The position numbers were made by a program, and so were the translations under genes. The notes beneath the pieces were generated by a model. That model was not told the origin of the DNA. It was given only the letters and a program-made list of their open reading frames with translations, and did no database searches. This document shows, in pieces, positions 16,764 to 25,909 of a stretch of DNA of 45,420 bases. The stretch covers positions 1 through 45,420 of the forward strand of contig JAJZEV010000050.1 of assembly GCA_021805665.1 (NCBI GenBank), written 5' to 3'. Position 1 is the first letter of the stretch; each line of letters begins with the position of its first letter. Origin of the DNA: Pseudomonadota bacterium. GTDB taxonomy: Bacteria > Pseudomonadota > Alphaproteobacteria > Acetobacterales > Acetobacteraceae.

Positions 16764-17024
16764 CTATCCCCGCCGAAGCCTGCGGGCATTGGCCCGCGAG
16801 CGAACGAGATACGGCGCCAAGGCGGCCGCGTTTCCCTGCCCCGTCATCATCGCCAGGGCTGAAGCCTGCATGGCCTCGGCCTTTTCGGTGACCATGCGCT
16901 GATACTCAGCCAGATCGCAGGTGCCCTGCGCCATCATCAACGTCCGGCGGTAGATGGTTTCCCAGGACGAGAAAGCCAAATGTGTCATCATGGCCGGCAG
17001 GTTGCGGGTGCGGTGTTTGCTCAT
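16764..17024 (-). CDS. Small helical protein of unknown function
   Basis: An 86-residue protein that I cannot assign. It is predicted to be mainly helical, with a methionine-rich stretch (SWETIYRRTLMMAQGTC, then EYQRMVTEKAEAMQASALAMM) and a basic C-terminus (RSRANARRLRRG). The helical Met/Ala pattern resembles phasin-like granule-associated proteins, but this is only a resemblance. It has no signal peptide or membrane segment. There is no clear ribosome site at the ATG at 17024; the ATGs at 16991 or 16988 are alternatives. It faces pssA convergently with a 25-bp gap and lies 76 bp past the topA stop on the same strand. Confidence 0.6.
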   Translation of the reverse strand: MSKHRTRNLPAMMTHLAFSSWETIYRRTLMMAQGTCDLAEYQRMVTEKAEAMQASALAMMTGQGNAAALAPYLVRSRANARRLRRG

Positions 17025-17100
17025 GCGTCACACATGAGGCACAGCGGGCCGCAGTGCAAGCGAAGCCGGCAACACGCGCCCGCGATCACCCTTGAACAGC

Positions 17101-19758
17101 CTATTCGGCCGCCTTCGCCGGGGCTTTCTTCGCGGCCGTCTTCTTCGCCGCTGCTTTCTTCGGGGCAGCCGGTTTGCGTGGCGCCGCCTTCTTCGGCGCA
17201 TCGCCAGACGCAGCCTTGGCTGGCGCCTTGGTCTTACGCCCACCCTTCGGTTTCAACGCCTTGCCCTTTTCGGCGAGCAGCGCGACGGATTCGTCCAGCG
17301 AGATGTCGTCCATCGCCACCCCGCGAGGCAAATTGGCGACTGTCTTGCCGTGTTGGACATAGGGGCCGAAACGGCCCTTCCGCACGGTAATCGGCTCCTT
17401 ATCGCCAGGGTGCGGGCCGATCGTGCGAACGCTGGCCATTTTCTTTGCCAGCAAATCGACCGCCCGGTTCAAACCCAGCGCCAGGACATCATCGTCCTTA
17501 TCCAGCGAACCGAAGATCGCGCCCATTTTCACATAGGGGCCGAATCGGCCGATCCCGGCCTCGATCTTTTCCTTGGTCTCCGGGTGCAGACCGATTTCCC
17601 GGGGCAGCGACAGCAGCCCAAGCGCCTGCTCCAGCGTCAGATTCTCGCCATCCATGCCGCGCGCCAGGGATGTCCGCTTCGGACGCACCTTCTTGTCTTC
17701 GGAATTCTCGCCCTGCTGCACGTACAGACCGTATGGACCCCGGCGAACCGTGATCTGCTCGCCCGTATCGGGGTGCAGACCGAGTTCGCGCATGCCTTCC
17801 TTGAGGGTTTCGCCCCCCTCCTCTCCCGCGTCGATGGCGAGGCGCCGCGTGTACTGGCACGTCGGGTAATTGGAACAGCCGATGAAGCTGCCATAGCGTC
17901 CCAGCTTCAACCCAAGGCGCCCGCTGCCGCAAGCAGCACAAACGCGCGGGTCCGAGCCGTCCTCTCGGGACGGAAAGAAGTGTGGGCCGAGGTCTTCGTC
18001 CAGCGCGTTGATGACGTCGGTGATCTTCAACTCGCGGGTCTGCTCGACGGCCTTGGAAAACTCGTTCCAGAAGTCGTGCATCACCTTCCGCCATTCCATC
18101 GAACCGGCGGAAATTTCGTCCAGCTTTTCTTCCAGCCCGGCGGTGAAGCCGGTATCGACGTAATGCTCGAAAAAGCTGACCAGGAAGGCGGTTACCAGGC
18201 GACCGCGGTCCTCCGGGATGAAGCGGCGCTTGTCCAGCTTGACATAGTTGCGGTCCTGAAGGACCGACAATATGGAGGCATAGGTGGAGGGGCGGCCAAT
18301 GCCGAGTTCCTCCATCTTCTTCACGAGGCTGGCTTCCGAGTAGCGCGGCGGCGGTTGGGTGAAATGCTGGCTGGCGTCCACCTTCTGCCGCTTGAGCGGG
18401 TCGCGCTCGCTCATCGGCGGCAGCATGCGGTTGTCGTCCTCGTCGGCGGCACCCTCGGGCTTATCGTCGGTGTCCTCGCGATACAGCTTCAGGAAGCCGT
18501 CGAACGCCACGATCGAGCCATTGGCGCGGAGTTTGAGCCCCTTGCCGTCCGTGACATCGACGCTGACCTGATCCAGTTCGGCGGACTGCATCTGCGACGC
18601 GACGGCGCGCTTCCAGATCAGCTCATACAACCGGCGCTGGTCGCTGTTCAGCCCGCCCGCGACGCGCTCCGGCGTCCTGGTGACATCCGTGGGGCGGATC
18701 GCCTCGTGCGCTTCCTGGGCGTTCTTGGCCTTGCTGGTGTATTCGCGCGGCGCGGCAGGCAGATAGTCGGGGCCGAATACGCCGCGTACATGATCGCGGA
18801 TGCCGTGGATGGCTTCCTGGGCCATCTGCACACCGTCGGTTCGCATATAGGTGATCAGACCGGTGGTCTCGCCACCGATATCGACGCCCTCGTAAAGCCC
18901 CTGGGCCAAGCGCATGGTCTGCTGCGCGCCGAACCCCAGTTTGCGTGAGGCTTCCTGCTGCAATGTGGACGTCGTGAACGGCGGCGGCGGGTTGCGCTTG
19001 ACGCGCCGCCGCTCCACGCTGCCAACGCTGAACGTCCCGGCTTCCACCGCGGCTTTTGCCGCCAGCGCCAGGGTTTCGTTGTTTAAGTCGAATTGATCGA
19101 GACGCTTACCGTTCAGGTGCGTCAACCGAGCGGTGAACGGGGCACCGCCGGGTGTGAGGAACAGCGCCTCGATGGTCCAGTATTCCCGCGCCTTGAAAAC
19201 CTCGATCTCGGCTTCGCGGTCGCAGATCAGCCGCAAGGCTACCGACTGCACCCGTCCGGCGCTGCGGCTGCCGGGCAGCTTTCGCCAAAGCACCGGCGAC
19301 AAGGTGAACCCCACCAGGTAGTCCAGCGCCCGGCGGGCCATATAGGCTTCGATCAACGGCTGATCGAGTTCGCGTGGATGCTTGATCGCATACTGGATGG
19401 CGTTGCGGGTGATCTCATTGAAGGTGATGCGATGGACGGTGACACCTTTCAGGGCGTGCTTGTCGGCCAGCATCGCCTTGACGTGCCAGGAAATCGCCTC
19501 CCCCTCGCGATCCGGATCGGTGGCGAGATACAGGGTTTTGGCGCCCTTCAGGGCCTTGGCGATTGCGCCGACCTGCTTGTCGCCACGCGCGTCGGACTCC
19601 CAGTCCATCGCGAAGTCCTGCTCCGGCCGGACGCTTCCGTCCTTTGGTGGCAGGTCGCGAACATGACCGAAACTGGCAAGAACCGTGTAACCGCCACCCA
19701 GGTAGCGGTTGATGGTCTTGGCCTTGGCGGGGGATTCAACAACGACGACGTCTGACAT
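17101..19758 (-). CDS. topA: DNA topoisomerase I, type IA
   Basis: An 885-residue topoisomerase that relaxes negatively supercoiled DNA. The TOPRIM domain has Glu8 (VVESPAKAK) and the Asp pair in DPDREGE (81-87). The catalytic tyrosine is Tyr304 in GLITYMRTDG. After the core there is one four-cysteine zinc ribbon (CAACG with CSNYPTC), then several C-terminal repeats with GRFGPYV motifs. The final 50 residues are a Lys/Ala/Pro-rich tail ending in AKKAPAKAAE, common in alphaproteobacteria. The ATG at 19758 is used because the family begins MSDVVVVESP. It lies 16 bp after the dprA stop, probably in a plsY-dprA-topA operon. Confidence 0.97.
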   Translation of the reverse strand: MSDVVVVESPAKAKTINRYLGGGYTVLASFGHVRDLPPKDGSVRPEQDFAMDWESDARGDKQVGAIAKALKGAKTLYLATDPDREGEAISWHVKAMLADKHALKGVTVHRITFNEITRNAIQYAIKHPRELDQPLIEAYMARRALDYLVGFTLSPVLWRKLPGSRSAGRVQSVALRLICDREAEIEVFKAREYWTIEALFLTPGGAPFTARLTHLNGKRLDQFDLNNETLALAAKAAVEAGTFSVGSVERRRVKRNPPPPFTTSTLQQEASRKLGFGAQQTMRLAQGLYEGVDIGGETTGLITYMRTDGVQMAQEAIHGIRDHVRGVFGPDYLPAAPREYTSKAKNAQEAHEAIRPTDVTRTPERVAGGLNSDQRRLYELIWKRAVASQMQSAELDQVSVDVTDGKGLKLRANGSIVAFDGFLKLYREDTDDKPEGAADEDDNRMLPPMSERDPLKRQKVDASQHFTQPPPRYSEASLVKKMEELGIGRPSTYASILSVLQDRNYVKLDKRRFIPEDRGRLVTAFLVSFFEHYVDTGFTAGLEEKLDEISAGSMEWRKVMHDFWNEFSKAVEQTRELKITDVINALDEDLGPHFFPSREDGSDPRVCAACGSGRLGLKLGRYGSFIGCSNYPTCQYTRRLAIDAGEEGGETLKEGMRELGLHPDTGEQITVRRGPYGLYVQQGENSEDKKVRPKRTSLARGMDGENLTLEQALGLLSLPREIGLHPETKEKIEAGIGRFGPYVKMGAIFGSLDKDDDVLALGLNRAVDLLAKKMASVRTIGPHPGDKEPITVRKGRFGPYVQHGKTVANLPRGVAMDDISLDESVALLAEKGKALKPKGGRKTKAPAKAASGDAPKKAAPRKPAAPKKAAAKKTAAKKAPAKAAE

Positions 19759-19774
19759 TGAACGGTGCGGTATC

Positions 19775-20887
19775 CTACTCGAAAACGTCCGGCAAGAGTG
19801 CCACGCGGTTGCCAGGAAACGTCTGTAAACGCCCCGCCAACTCAAGTTCCAGCAAAACCGCCATTGCGACGGACGGCGACAAGTGGCAGCGCCGCACCAG
19901 ATCGTCAACCATTGTCGGTTCGGGTGACAGCAAAGAGAGCACGACAGAGCGCGCGTCCGAGGTCACCGGGCCGGCGTCGAACGGCAGTTCCGGTTCGGCG
20001 AAACCGGATTTGCGGGGCGGATTGGCGACGGGTTGGAGCGGCAGGTTGTCCAGTACGTCGGCGGCGGTTTCGACCAGCATCGCGCCCTGGCGGATCAGAT
20101 CGTTGCCGCCCCTCGCCCTTGGATCCAGCGGGGAGCCGGGCACCGCAAACACCTCGCGCCCAGCCTCTTGGGCGATCCGGGCGGTGATCAAACTGCCGGA
20201 TTTGGGCGCCGCCTCCACCACGACCACCCCCAGCGACAGGCCGGCGATGATGCGGTTGCGGCGGGGAAAATGCCGGGCCAGCGGAACGGTACCGATGGGC
20301 GATTCGGTAATGAGAAGGTGAGTCTCGGCGATGCGTTTGTGAAGGTCCGCGTTTTCGGGCGGGTAGGGCTGGTCGATCCCGCCGGCGATCACCCCGATCG
20401 TGCGGCCGGTTCGCATTGCCCCGCAGTGGGCCGCGGTATCGATCCCCCGGGCGAGGCCGGACACCACGGCGACGCTGACGGCGAGTTCGGCTGCCAGGTT
20501 TTCCGCCATGCGTTGGCCGTTCGCCGAGGCGTTGCGCCCGCCGACGGCGGCGACACACCGGCCGGCGGCGATTTCAAGATCGCCGGACAGGATCAGGCAC
20601 GGCGGCGCATCGTCCATCATCGCCAGCAGGGGCGGGTAGCCGGCGTCCCCCAGGAAGACCATGCGCCCGCCCAGCGCATCGGTGCGTTCCAATTCCCGTT
20701 CGGCATCGGCTTTGGAGGTGGTGCGCGGCGGCGTGGTCCGGCCCCCTGCCCGGGCCAGCCCTGGCAGCGCGTCCAGCGCGGCCCCGGGGCCGGGGTAACG
20801 GCCGAGCAGGCGGCGATAGGTAATCGGGCCGATCCCTTCGGTTCGGATCAGGCGAAGGTGGTCGATACGATCGGACCAGCGTGACAT
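19775..20887 (-). CDS. dprA: DNA-processing protein DprA
   Basis: A 370-residue DprA/Smf protein. It binds single-stranded DNA taken up by transformation and loads RecA. An N-terminal helical region (about 1-90) precedes the Rossmann-like core with VSGLARGIDTAAH, GVIAGGIDQPYPPEN, FPRRNRIIAGLS and the SGSLITA block. A C-terminal winged-helix-like domain follows at about 310-370. Length is normal for alphaproteobacterial DprA. No other competence gene is near, so transformability cannot be inferred. It lies between plsY (47 bp upstream) and topA, a common alphaproteobacterial order. Confidence 0.95.
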   Translation of the reverse strand: MSRWSDRIDHLRLIRTEGIGPITYRRLLGRYPGPGAALDALPGLARAGGRTTPPRTTSKADAERELERTDALGGRMVFLGDAGYPPLLAMMDDAPPCLILSGDLEIAAGRCVAAVGGRNASANGQRMAENLAAELAVSVAVVSGLARGIDTAAHCGAMRTGRTIGVIAGGIDQPYPPENADLHKRIAETHLLITESPIGTVPLARHFPRRNRIIAGLSLGVVVVEAAPKSGSLITARIAQEAGREVFAVPGSPLDPRARGGNDLIRQGAMLVETAADVLDNLPLQPVANPPRKSGFAEPELPFDAGPVTSDARSVVLSLLSPEPTMVDDLVRRCHLSPSVAMAVLLELELAGRLQTFPGNRVALLPDVFE

Positions 20888-20934
20888 GCTTATGCGTCCC
20901 GGGGTGCCGTCGGCGGAAATACCGGCGGGCCAGA

Positions 20935-21558
20935 TCAGGCACGTCCGGCCTTGCCGCCGCCGATACGTGGTTCGGTGCCGGCGAGAAGGCGACGGATGTT
21001 GGCCTGATGGCGGACGAACACCAGCACGGCTATGGTAAAGGAAAGCTTAACGACGCTGAATTCTTCTAAAAGCAGGGCAACGCATGGCGCCGCGGCAAAA
21101 GCGGCGAGCGCGGCCAGCGACGACAGTCGCGCGGTCGCGGCAACGATCAGCCATACGGCACAGGCGGCCAGACCTATCGGCCATGACGCTGCCAACAGCA
21201 CACCCAGCCCGGTCGCAACGCCCTTGCCGCCCTTGAAACGCAGCCACATCGGGAACAGGTGGCCAAGAACGGCTGCCAGCCCGGCCAGCAACGCGATATC
21301 TGGATCGTCCATATACATCCGGGCAAGCAGGACCGCGGCGGCCCCCTTTAGCGCATCCAGGAGCAAGGTGGCGGCTGCCAGCCCCTTGCGCCCGGTTCGA
21401 AGCACATTCGTAGCGCCGATATTGCCCGAACCGATGGCCCGGATATCCCCTAGTCCGGCGGTCTTCGTCAGCAGCAGCCCGAAGGGAATAGATCCCAGTC
21501 CGTAGGCAAGGAGAACAATGAGGATCGTTGAAAGGCCCGCGGGCATCGGCGTTTCCAT
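20935..21558 (-). CDS. plsY: Glycerol-3-phosphate acyltransferase PlsY
   Basis: A 207-residue integral membrane acyltransferase that transfers the acyl group from acyl-phosphate to glycerol-3-phosphate, the first step of phospholipid synthesis. It has about five hydrophobic helices. The three PlsY motifs are visible: GSIPFGLLL near 22-30, [12 protein letters not shown] near 43-54, and [13 protein letters not shown] near 108-120. It precedes dprA and topA on the same strand. The ATG at 21558 is the first of two close starts (MetGluThrProMet). Confidence 0.95.
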   Translation of the reverse strand: METPMPAGLSTILIVLLAYGLGSIPFGLLLTKTAGLGDIRAIGSGNIGATNVLRTGRKGLAAATLLLDALKGAAAVLLARMYMDDPDIALLAGLAAVLGHLFPMWLRFKGGKGVATGLGVLLAASWPIGLAACAVWLIVAATARLSSLAALAAFAAAPCVALLLEEFSVVKLSFTIAVLVFVRHQANIRRLLAGTEPRIGGGKAGRA

Positions 21559-21630
21559 TTTCGCTGCTGTGTCATCGGATATCGTAACACAGGCGGACTT
21601 AACACTATGGCAGTCGCACGCAATCCGTGT

Positions 21631-23301
21631 TCAGAACAACCCCTCGATCTGACCGTCCTGTCGCAGGTAAATCGACTCCGCGGCTGGCACCCTTGGCAAT
21701 CCGGGCATGGTCATGATGTCGCCGCAGACCGCGACGACAAATCCTGCCCCCGCCGATAGCCGCACCTCACGGACGGGCAGCACATGACCGGTTGGGGCAC
21801 CCATCGCCGAGGGATCCGCGGAAAAGCTGTACTGGGTTTTGGCGATACAAACCGGCACGCCACCAAAGCCGGCGGCCTCGAACGCCGCCAGCCTGGTTGC
21901 CACGGCATCCGGCACGGCGATGTCCGATGCACCATAAATCTCCGTGGCGATGGTCCGGATTTTATCGGCGAGTTTCATGTTCAGCGGGTACAGCGGCCGG
22001 TAGGCGGCCTGCCTGGCCTCGATCCGGCTCATGACGGCGTGGGCCAGAGCCTCAGCCCCTGCCCCGCCATGCGCCCAGTGTGTGCAGGAGATTGTCTCGG
22101 TACCAAGTTCGGCCATGGCGTTCCGGATCGCATCGAACTCGGCCGCGGTGTCGGAGGTGAAGTGGTTTACGGCCACCACCACCGGCAACCCGAATTTCGC
22201 CAAATTCCCGACATGGCGGCGAAGGTTGGCGATACCGCGCTTCACGGCGTCCACATTCTCCGCCCCCAGCGCATTGCGGGCGACGCCCCCGTGCATTTTC
22301 AGGGCACGAACCGTTGCCACTACCACCGCGCAGGAAGGTTTCAACCCGGCCGACCGGCATTTGATGTCCAGAAACTTCTCGCCCCCAAGATCGGCGCCGA
22401 AGCCGGCTTCAGTCACCACCACATCGGCCAGCTTCAGCGCGAGGCGCGTCGCCATCACCGAGTTGCATCCGTGTGCGATGTTGGCGAATGGTCCGCCATG
22501 AACCAATGCTGGCGAGCCCTCCAGCGTCTGCACCAGATTGGGTGCGATTGCGTCTTTCAACAGGACGGACATCGCGCCATCGGCCTTCAGGTCCGCGGCG
22601 GTGATGTGCTTGCCGTCGCGTGTCTGACCGACGATCATTTTGCCGAGGCGGCTCTGCAGGTCCGACAAATTGCGGGACAGACAGAATACGGCCATTACCT
22701 CCGACGCAACGGTTATGTCGAATCCGTCCTCTCGGGGAAAGCCATTGGCAACCCCGCCCAGACTGCCCACGATGCCGCGCAGTGCCCGATCGTTCATGTC
22801 CAGGCATCGACGCCAGGATATGCGCCGGGGATCGATGCCCAGCTCGTTTCCCCAATAAATCGAATTATCGATCATCGCGGCCAGCAGGTTATTGGCCGAG
22901 GTGATGGCGTGAAAATCACCCGTAAAGTGCAGATTGATCTGGTCCATCGGGACCACCTGGGCGTAGCCGCCGCCCGCCGCGCCGCCCTTCATCCCGAAGC
23001 TGGGGCCAAGACTTGGTTCGCGCAGACAAATGGCAGCGCGCTTGCCGATGCGGTTCAGCGCATCGCCTAATCCGACCGTCGTAGTCGTCTTGCCCTCGCC
23101 GGCCGGGGTTGGACTGATCCCGGTTACCAGAACAAGGGCGCCGTCGGGCCGGGTTTCCAGCGAGTCGATGAAATCCAGTTCGATCTTGGCCTTATAGCGG
23201 CCGTACGGCTCCACTGCCGTATCGGGGACACCAAGCCTGGCCGCGATTTCCAGGATCGGACGCAGTTTGGCGACCCTGGCGATTTCCATATCCGGGTTCA
23301 T
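21631..23301 (-). CDS. fhs: Formate-tetrahydrofolate ligase
   Basis: A 556-residue enzyme that forms 10-formyl-tetrahydrofolate from formate, tetrahydrofolate and ATP. The P-loop [11 protein letters not shown] is at 65-75. Family motifs follow: [34 protein letters not shown], and the glycine-rich [10 protein letters not shown] near the C-terminus. The length matches the family. The ATG at 23301 is chosen because the upstream open frame (to 23409) is not like the family. The gene supplies one-carbon units and stands alone on its strand. A 338-bp divergent spacer with inverted repeats separates it from the GGT-family gene. Confidence 0.97.
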   Translation of the reverse strand: MNPDMEIARVAKLRPILEIAARLGVPDTAVEPYGRYKAKIELDFIDSLETRPDGALVLVTGISPTPAGEGKTTTTVGLGDALNRIGKRAAICLREPSLGPSFGMKGGAAGGGYAQVVPMDQINLHFTGDFHAITSANNLLAAMIDNSIYWGNELGIDPRRISWRRCLDMNDRALRGIVGSLGGVANGFPREDGFDITVASEVMAVFCLSRNLSDLQSRLGKMIVGQTRDGKHITAADLKADGAMSVLLKDAIAPNLVQTLEGSPALVHGGPFANIAHGCNSVMATRLALKLADVVVTEAGFGADLGGEKFLDIKCRSAGLKPSCAVVVATVRALKMHGGVARNALGAENVDAVKRGIANLRRHVGNLAKFGLPVVVAVNHFTSDTAAEFDAIRNAMAELGTETISCTHWAHGGAGAEALAHAVMSRIEARQAAYRPLYPLNMKLADKIRTIATEIYGASDIAVPDAVATRLAAFEAAGFGGVPVCIAKTQYSFSADPSAMGAPTGHVLPVREVRLSAGAGFVVAVCGDIMTMPGLPRVPAAESIYLRQDGQIEGLF

Positions 23302-23639
23302 GCGTGTGTGATCCTTACTGCTTTCGCGCCGGGTTCCAATGGCACCTTGCCCATGGCCCTTGCCGCCCGGTTCGAGGTTGGAACAATCGATCGTGCCGAT
23401 GTTAGCCAATGTGCCGTTCGGGGAGAACGGCTAAACGGCAATGTCCCGCGGATAGTTAGCCGATTTCAATGCATCGGCAATGCCTCCGGGGACCGGCTCG
23501 AATGCCTTACCCGGTTCGCCGCATGGTTTTCCGGATGATACCGGCTCCAGCGGCCGCTTGGCGCGGCCATACCTGGCCTGCCCCGGGGTGGATCGCAACG
23601 CCACCCTGACGCAGGATACCTCGACACCGGAGGACACCG
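23302..23639. other. 338-bp divergent spacer between fhs and the GGT-family gene
   Basis: This stretch must hold the promoters for both divergent genes. Two hairpins are seen at 23413-23431 and 23459-23478, described separately. A GGAGG ribosome site for the plus gene lies at its right end. A 68-codon minus-strand open frame (23431-23637) ends exactly at the first hairpin; its coding status is unclear. I see no riboswitch class that I recognise. Confidence 0.5.
23402..23478 (-). promoter_or_regulatory. Paired inverted repeats upstream of fhs
   Basis: GCCGTTC (23413-23419) and GAACGGC (23425-23431) are perfect complements around a 5-nt loop. TTAGCC (23402-23407) and GGCTAA (23429-23434) form a competing outer pair. 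A second hairpin pairs GCCGAT (23459-23464) with ATCGGC (23473-23478) over an 8-nt loop. They lie about 110-180 nt before the fhs start. No T-run follows on either strand. They may be leader structures for fhs or a factor-dependent terminator; the role is inferred. Confidence 0.35.
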
Positions 23640-25301
23640 ATGAATCTCACAACCGAAAAGCACCCGGCCCTGGGCCGGCGCGGCATGGTTATTACCAATC
23701 ATCCGCTCGCCTCCGCGGCGGGGGCGGAGATGCTGGCGGCGGGCGGCAACGCGATCGACGCCGCCATCGCCGCGTTTTTCACCCTGACGGTGGTGGAGCC
23801 GATGATGGTCGGCATCCTGGGCGGCGGCATGGCGCATATCCGGCTGCCCGACGGCACCCACGCCATCATCGACAATCAGAGCACGGCGCCAGCTTCCACC
23901 GGGCCTACAACCTATACCCCCGATCCGAACGCCGCGCCCGGAACGATGGACGCGATCGGACGGAAGAACGCCGTTGGGCCAACCGCCGTCGCCGTTCCCG
24001 GCAACCTGAAGGGCTGGCTGGAAGCGTTGGACCGGTTCGGCACATTCTCCCGCGCGGACGTGATGGAGCCGGCGATCCGCCATGCCAGCCGGGGCTTTCG
24101 GGTCACGCCCTATCTGCATGAATGTGTCGCTGACTGCGCTGATGACATGGCGCGGGATACCGAAATTGCACGCTTTTATCTGCCGAATGGCGCGCCGATC
24201 CAGGCCGGTGTTCGGCTGGTGACCAGCGACTACGCAGCCACGCTACGCGATATCGCCCGCGACGGACCGGACCATCTTTATACCGGTCCGCTGGGCGACC
24301 ATTACGTGGCCAGTATGGCTCGATCCGGCGGGTACATTACCAAGGCCGATCTGACCGGATACAAGACTATCACGCGGGAGCCGGTGCGGGGCACCTATCG
24401 CGGCTATGAAATCGTCGGGCCGCCGCCGCCTTCGTCCGGCCCGCTGCACATCGTGCAGATGCTGAATATCCTGGAAGGCTACGACATCGGCGCGATGGGT
24501 TTCGGCACCGTCGAAACCGTGCATCTTATGGCGGAAGTACTGAAAATCGCGTTCGCCGACAGGGCGGCGGCCACGGCCGACCCGGCGTTCGTCAACGTGC
24601 CGATGGAAAAGATACTGTCCAAAGCCTATGCCGCTGAGCGGCGCGCCCAAATCGATCCGAACCGTGCGCGGGCCTGGTCGGCACAGGTTGCTCCCGGGGG
24701 TTCCGCCTACACGACGCATGTCACGGTCGCGGATGCCGCCGGGCATGTCGTTGCCAGCACCCAGACGATCAACAGCCTTTTCGGCGCCCGCTATATCGTT
24801 CCGGGCACCGGCATGATCCCGAACAACTACATGCACGTCTTCGATCCCAACCCCCACCGAGCCAGTTCGGTTCAGCCGGGCAAGCGGGTGACGTCGTCGA
24901 TGGCGCCGGTCATTGTTACGAAGGACGGGAAGCCGGCGTTTGCCCTGGGGCTACCCGGCGGGCTGCGCATTTTCCCGTCGGTGATGCAGGCATTATGTAA
25001 TCTGATCGACCACGGCATGACCGTGCAGCAGGCGGTCGAGGCCGCTCGGGTGTGGACGCAAGGCCATGCGCTGGAACTGGAGGGCGGTATTTCCCAACCG
25101 GTGTTCGATGCGCTGCGGGCGATGGGGCACGATGCCGTCCGCGTCGGCAACGTCGCCGGCGGCATGAGCGCGATCCGCTTCCACGACGATGGCACGCTGG
25201 AAGGCGCCGCCTGTTGGCGGGCCGACGGCACCCCGATCGCCCTCGGCGGCGGATTGGCCAGATCCGGTGTGCGGTTCCGGCCGGAGGCGACCCGAACCTA
25301 A
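23640..25301 (+). CDS. Gamma-glutamyltransferase-family N-terminal nucleophile hydrolase
   Basis: A 553-residue member of the GGT family, whose precursor cleaves itself to expose a catalytic threonine. Thr358 in AYTTHVTV is the expected nucleophile. The supporting residues Asn378 (TINSLFG), the SSM motif (RVTSSMAPVIV) and GLPGGLRIF are present. The residues that bind the gamma-glutamyl group in E. coli GGT appear replaced: the Arg in the VPG block is Thr, and the QMDD segment is YMHV. No signal peptide is visible, whereas typical GGT is periplasmic. The substrate is therefore uncertain and may not be glutathione. The ATG has a GGAGG site 6-7 nt upstream. It is convergent with the sco1-like gene, overlapping it by 4 bp. 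Confidence 0.88.
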   Translation: MNLTTEKHPALGRRGMVITNHPLASAAGAEMLAAGGNAIDAAIAAFFTLTVVEPMMVGILGGGMAHIRLPDGTHAIIDNQSTAPASTGPTTYTPDPNAAPGTMDAIGRKNAVGPTAVAVPGNLKGWLEALDRFGTFSRADVMEPAIRHASRGFRVTPYLHECVADCADDMARDTEIARFYLPNGAPIQAGVRLVTSDYAATLRDIARDGPDHLYTGPLGDHYVASMARSGGYITKADLTGYKTITREPVRGTYRGYEIVGPPPPSSGPLHIVQMLNILEGYDIGAMGFGTVETVHLMAEVLKIAFADRAAATADPAFVNVPMEKILSKAYAAERRAQIDPNRARAWSAQVAPGGSAYTTHVTVADAAGHVVASTQTINSLFGARYIVPGTGMIPNNYMHVFDPNPHRASSVQPGKRVTSSMAPVIVTKDGKPAFALGLPGGLRIFPSVMQALCNLIDHGMTVQQAVEAARVWTQGHALELEGGISQPVFDALRAMGHDAVRVGNVAGGMSAIRFHDDGTLEGAACWRADGTPIALGGGLARSGVRFRPEATRT

Positions 25302-25909
25302 CCCATCAGCTTCTTCAGGTTCGCCGCGATCTCCTCCCCGGACTCATCCGCCCGGACCGGCGCGATGAACGCGCCGGTCGGGCTCATGAGGTACAGCACC
25401 GAACTGTGGTCCATGGAATAATCGTTCGGGCCCGGGCCGGTGCGATGTTCGGCGTAATAGACGCGGTATTCCCGGGCGATTTGGGCGATTTGCTCCGGCG
25501 TGCCGGTCAGGCCGACGATGTTGGGGCCGAAAGCGGCGACGTATTGCTTCACCAAGGCAGGGGTATCGCGTTTGGGATCGATGGTGATGAACAGCGGCTG
25601 CAGGCGGGCCGCTGCGGCCGGGCCGAGTTTGTCCATCGCGTCGGCGACGGCGTTTAGCGTGGTCGGGCAGACATCCGGGCAGAAGGTGTAGCCGAAATAG
25701 ACCAGCATATACTTGCCGCGAAAATCCTTGTCGGTGACGGGTTTGCCGTCGCCGTTTTCCAGCGTGAAGGGGCCGCCGATCCCCAAGGCGGTGTTGCCGT
25801 CGCCATTATTGTTCAGCCACATGAACCCGCCGGCACCAATCAGCAGTATGGCCAGCAGCAGACCCATCAGTGCCAGCAGCAGGCGGTTCGGCTTAGTAGT
25901 GGTGTTCAT
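25298..25909 (-). CDS. SCO1/SenC copper chaperone, membrane-anchored thioredoxin-fold protein
   Basis: A 203-residue protein with one N-terminal membrane helix (about 10-31) and a periplasmic thioredoxin-like domain. The copper ligands are complete: Cys77 and Cys81 in TFCPDVCP, and His168 in MDHSS. SCO proteins deliver copper to the CuA centre of cytochrome oxidase or reduce its cysteines. The ATG at 25909 has a GGAG site 6 nt before it and overlaps the 3' end of the CopD fusion gene by 17 bp, so translation is coupled. The open frame upstream to 26020 lies inside the fusion gene. It is the last gene of the copper block. Confidence 0.94.
   Translation of the reverse strand: MNTTTKPNRLLLALMGLLLAILLIGAGGFMWLNNNGDGNTALGIGGPFTLENGDGKPVTDKDFRGKYMLVYFGYTFCPDVCPTTLNAVADAMDKLGPAAAARLQPLFITIDPKRDTPALVKQYVAAFGPNIVGLTGTPEQIAQIAREYRVYYAEHRTGPGPNDYSMDHSSVLYLMSPTGAFIAPVRADESGEEIAANLKKLMG

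Noticed and set aside
17092..18948. Long plus-strand open frame of 618 codons
   Set aside because: It is antisense to topA, whose motifs are complete.
21784..23070. Plus-strand open frame of 428 codons
   Set aside because: It is antisense to fhs, which is full length and conserved.
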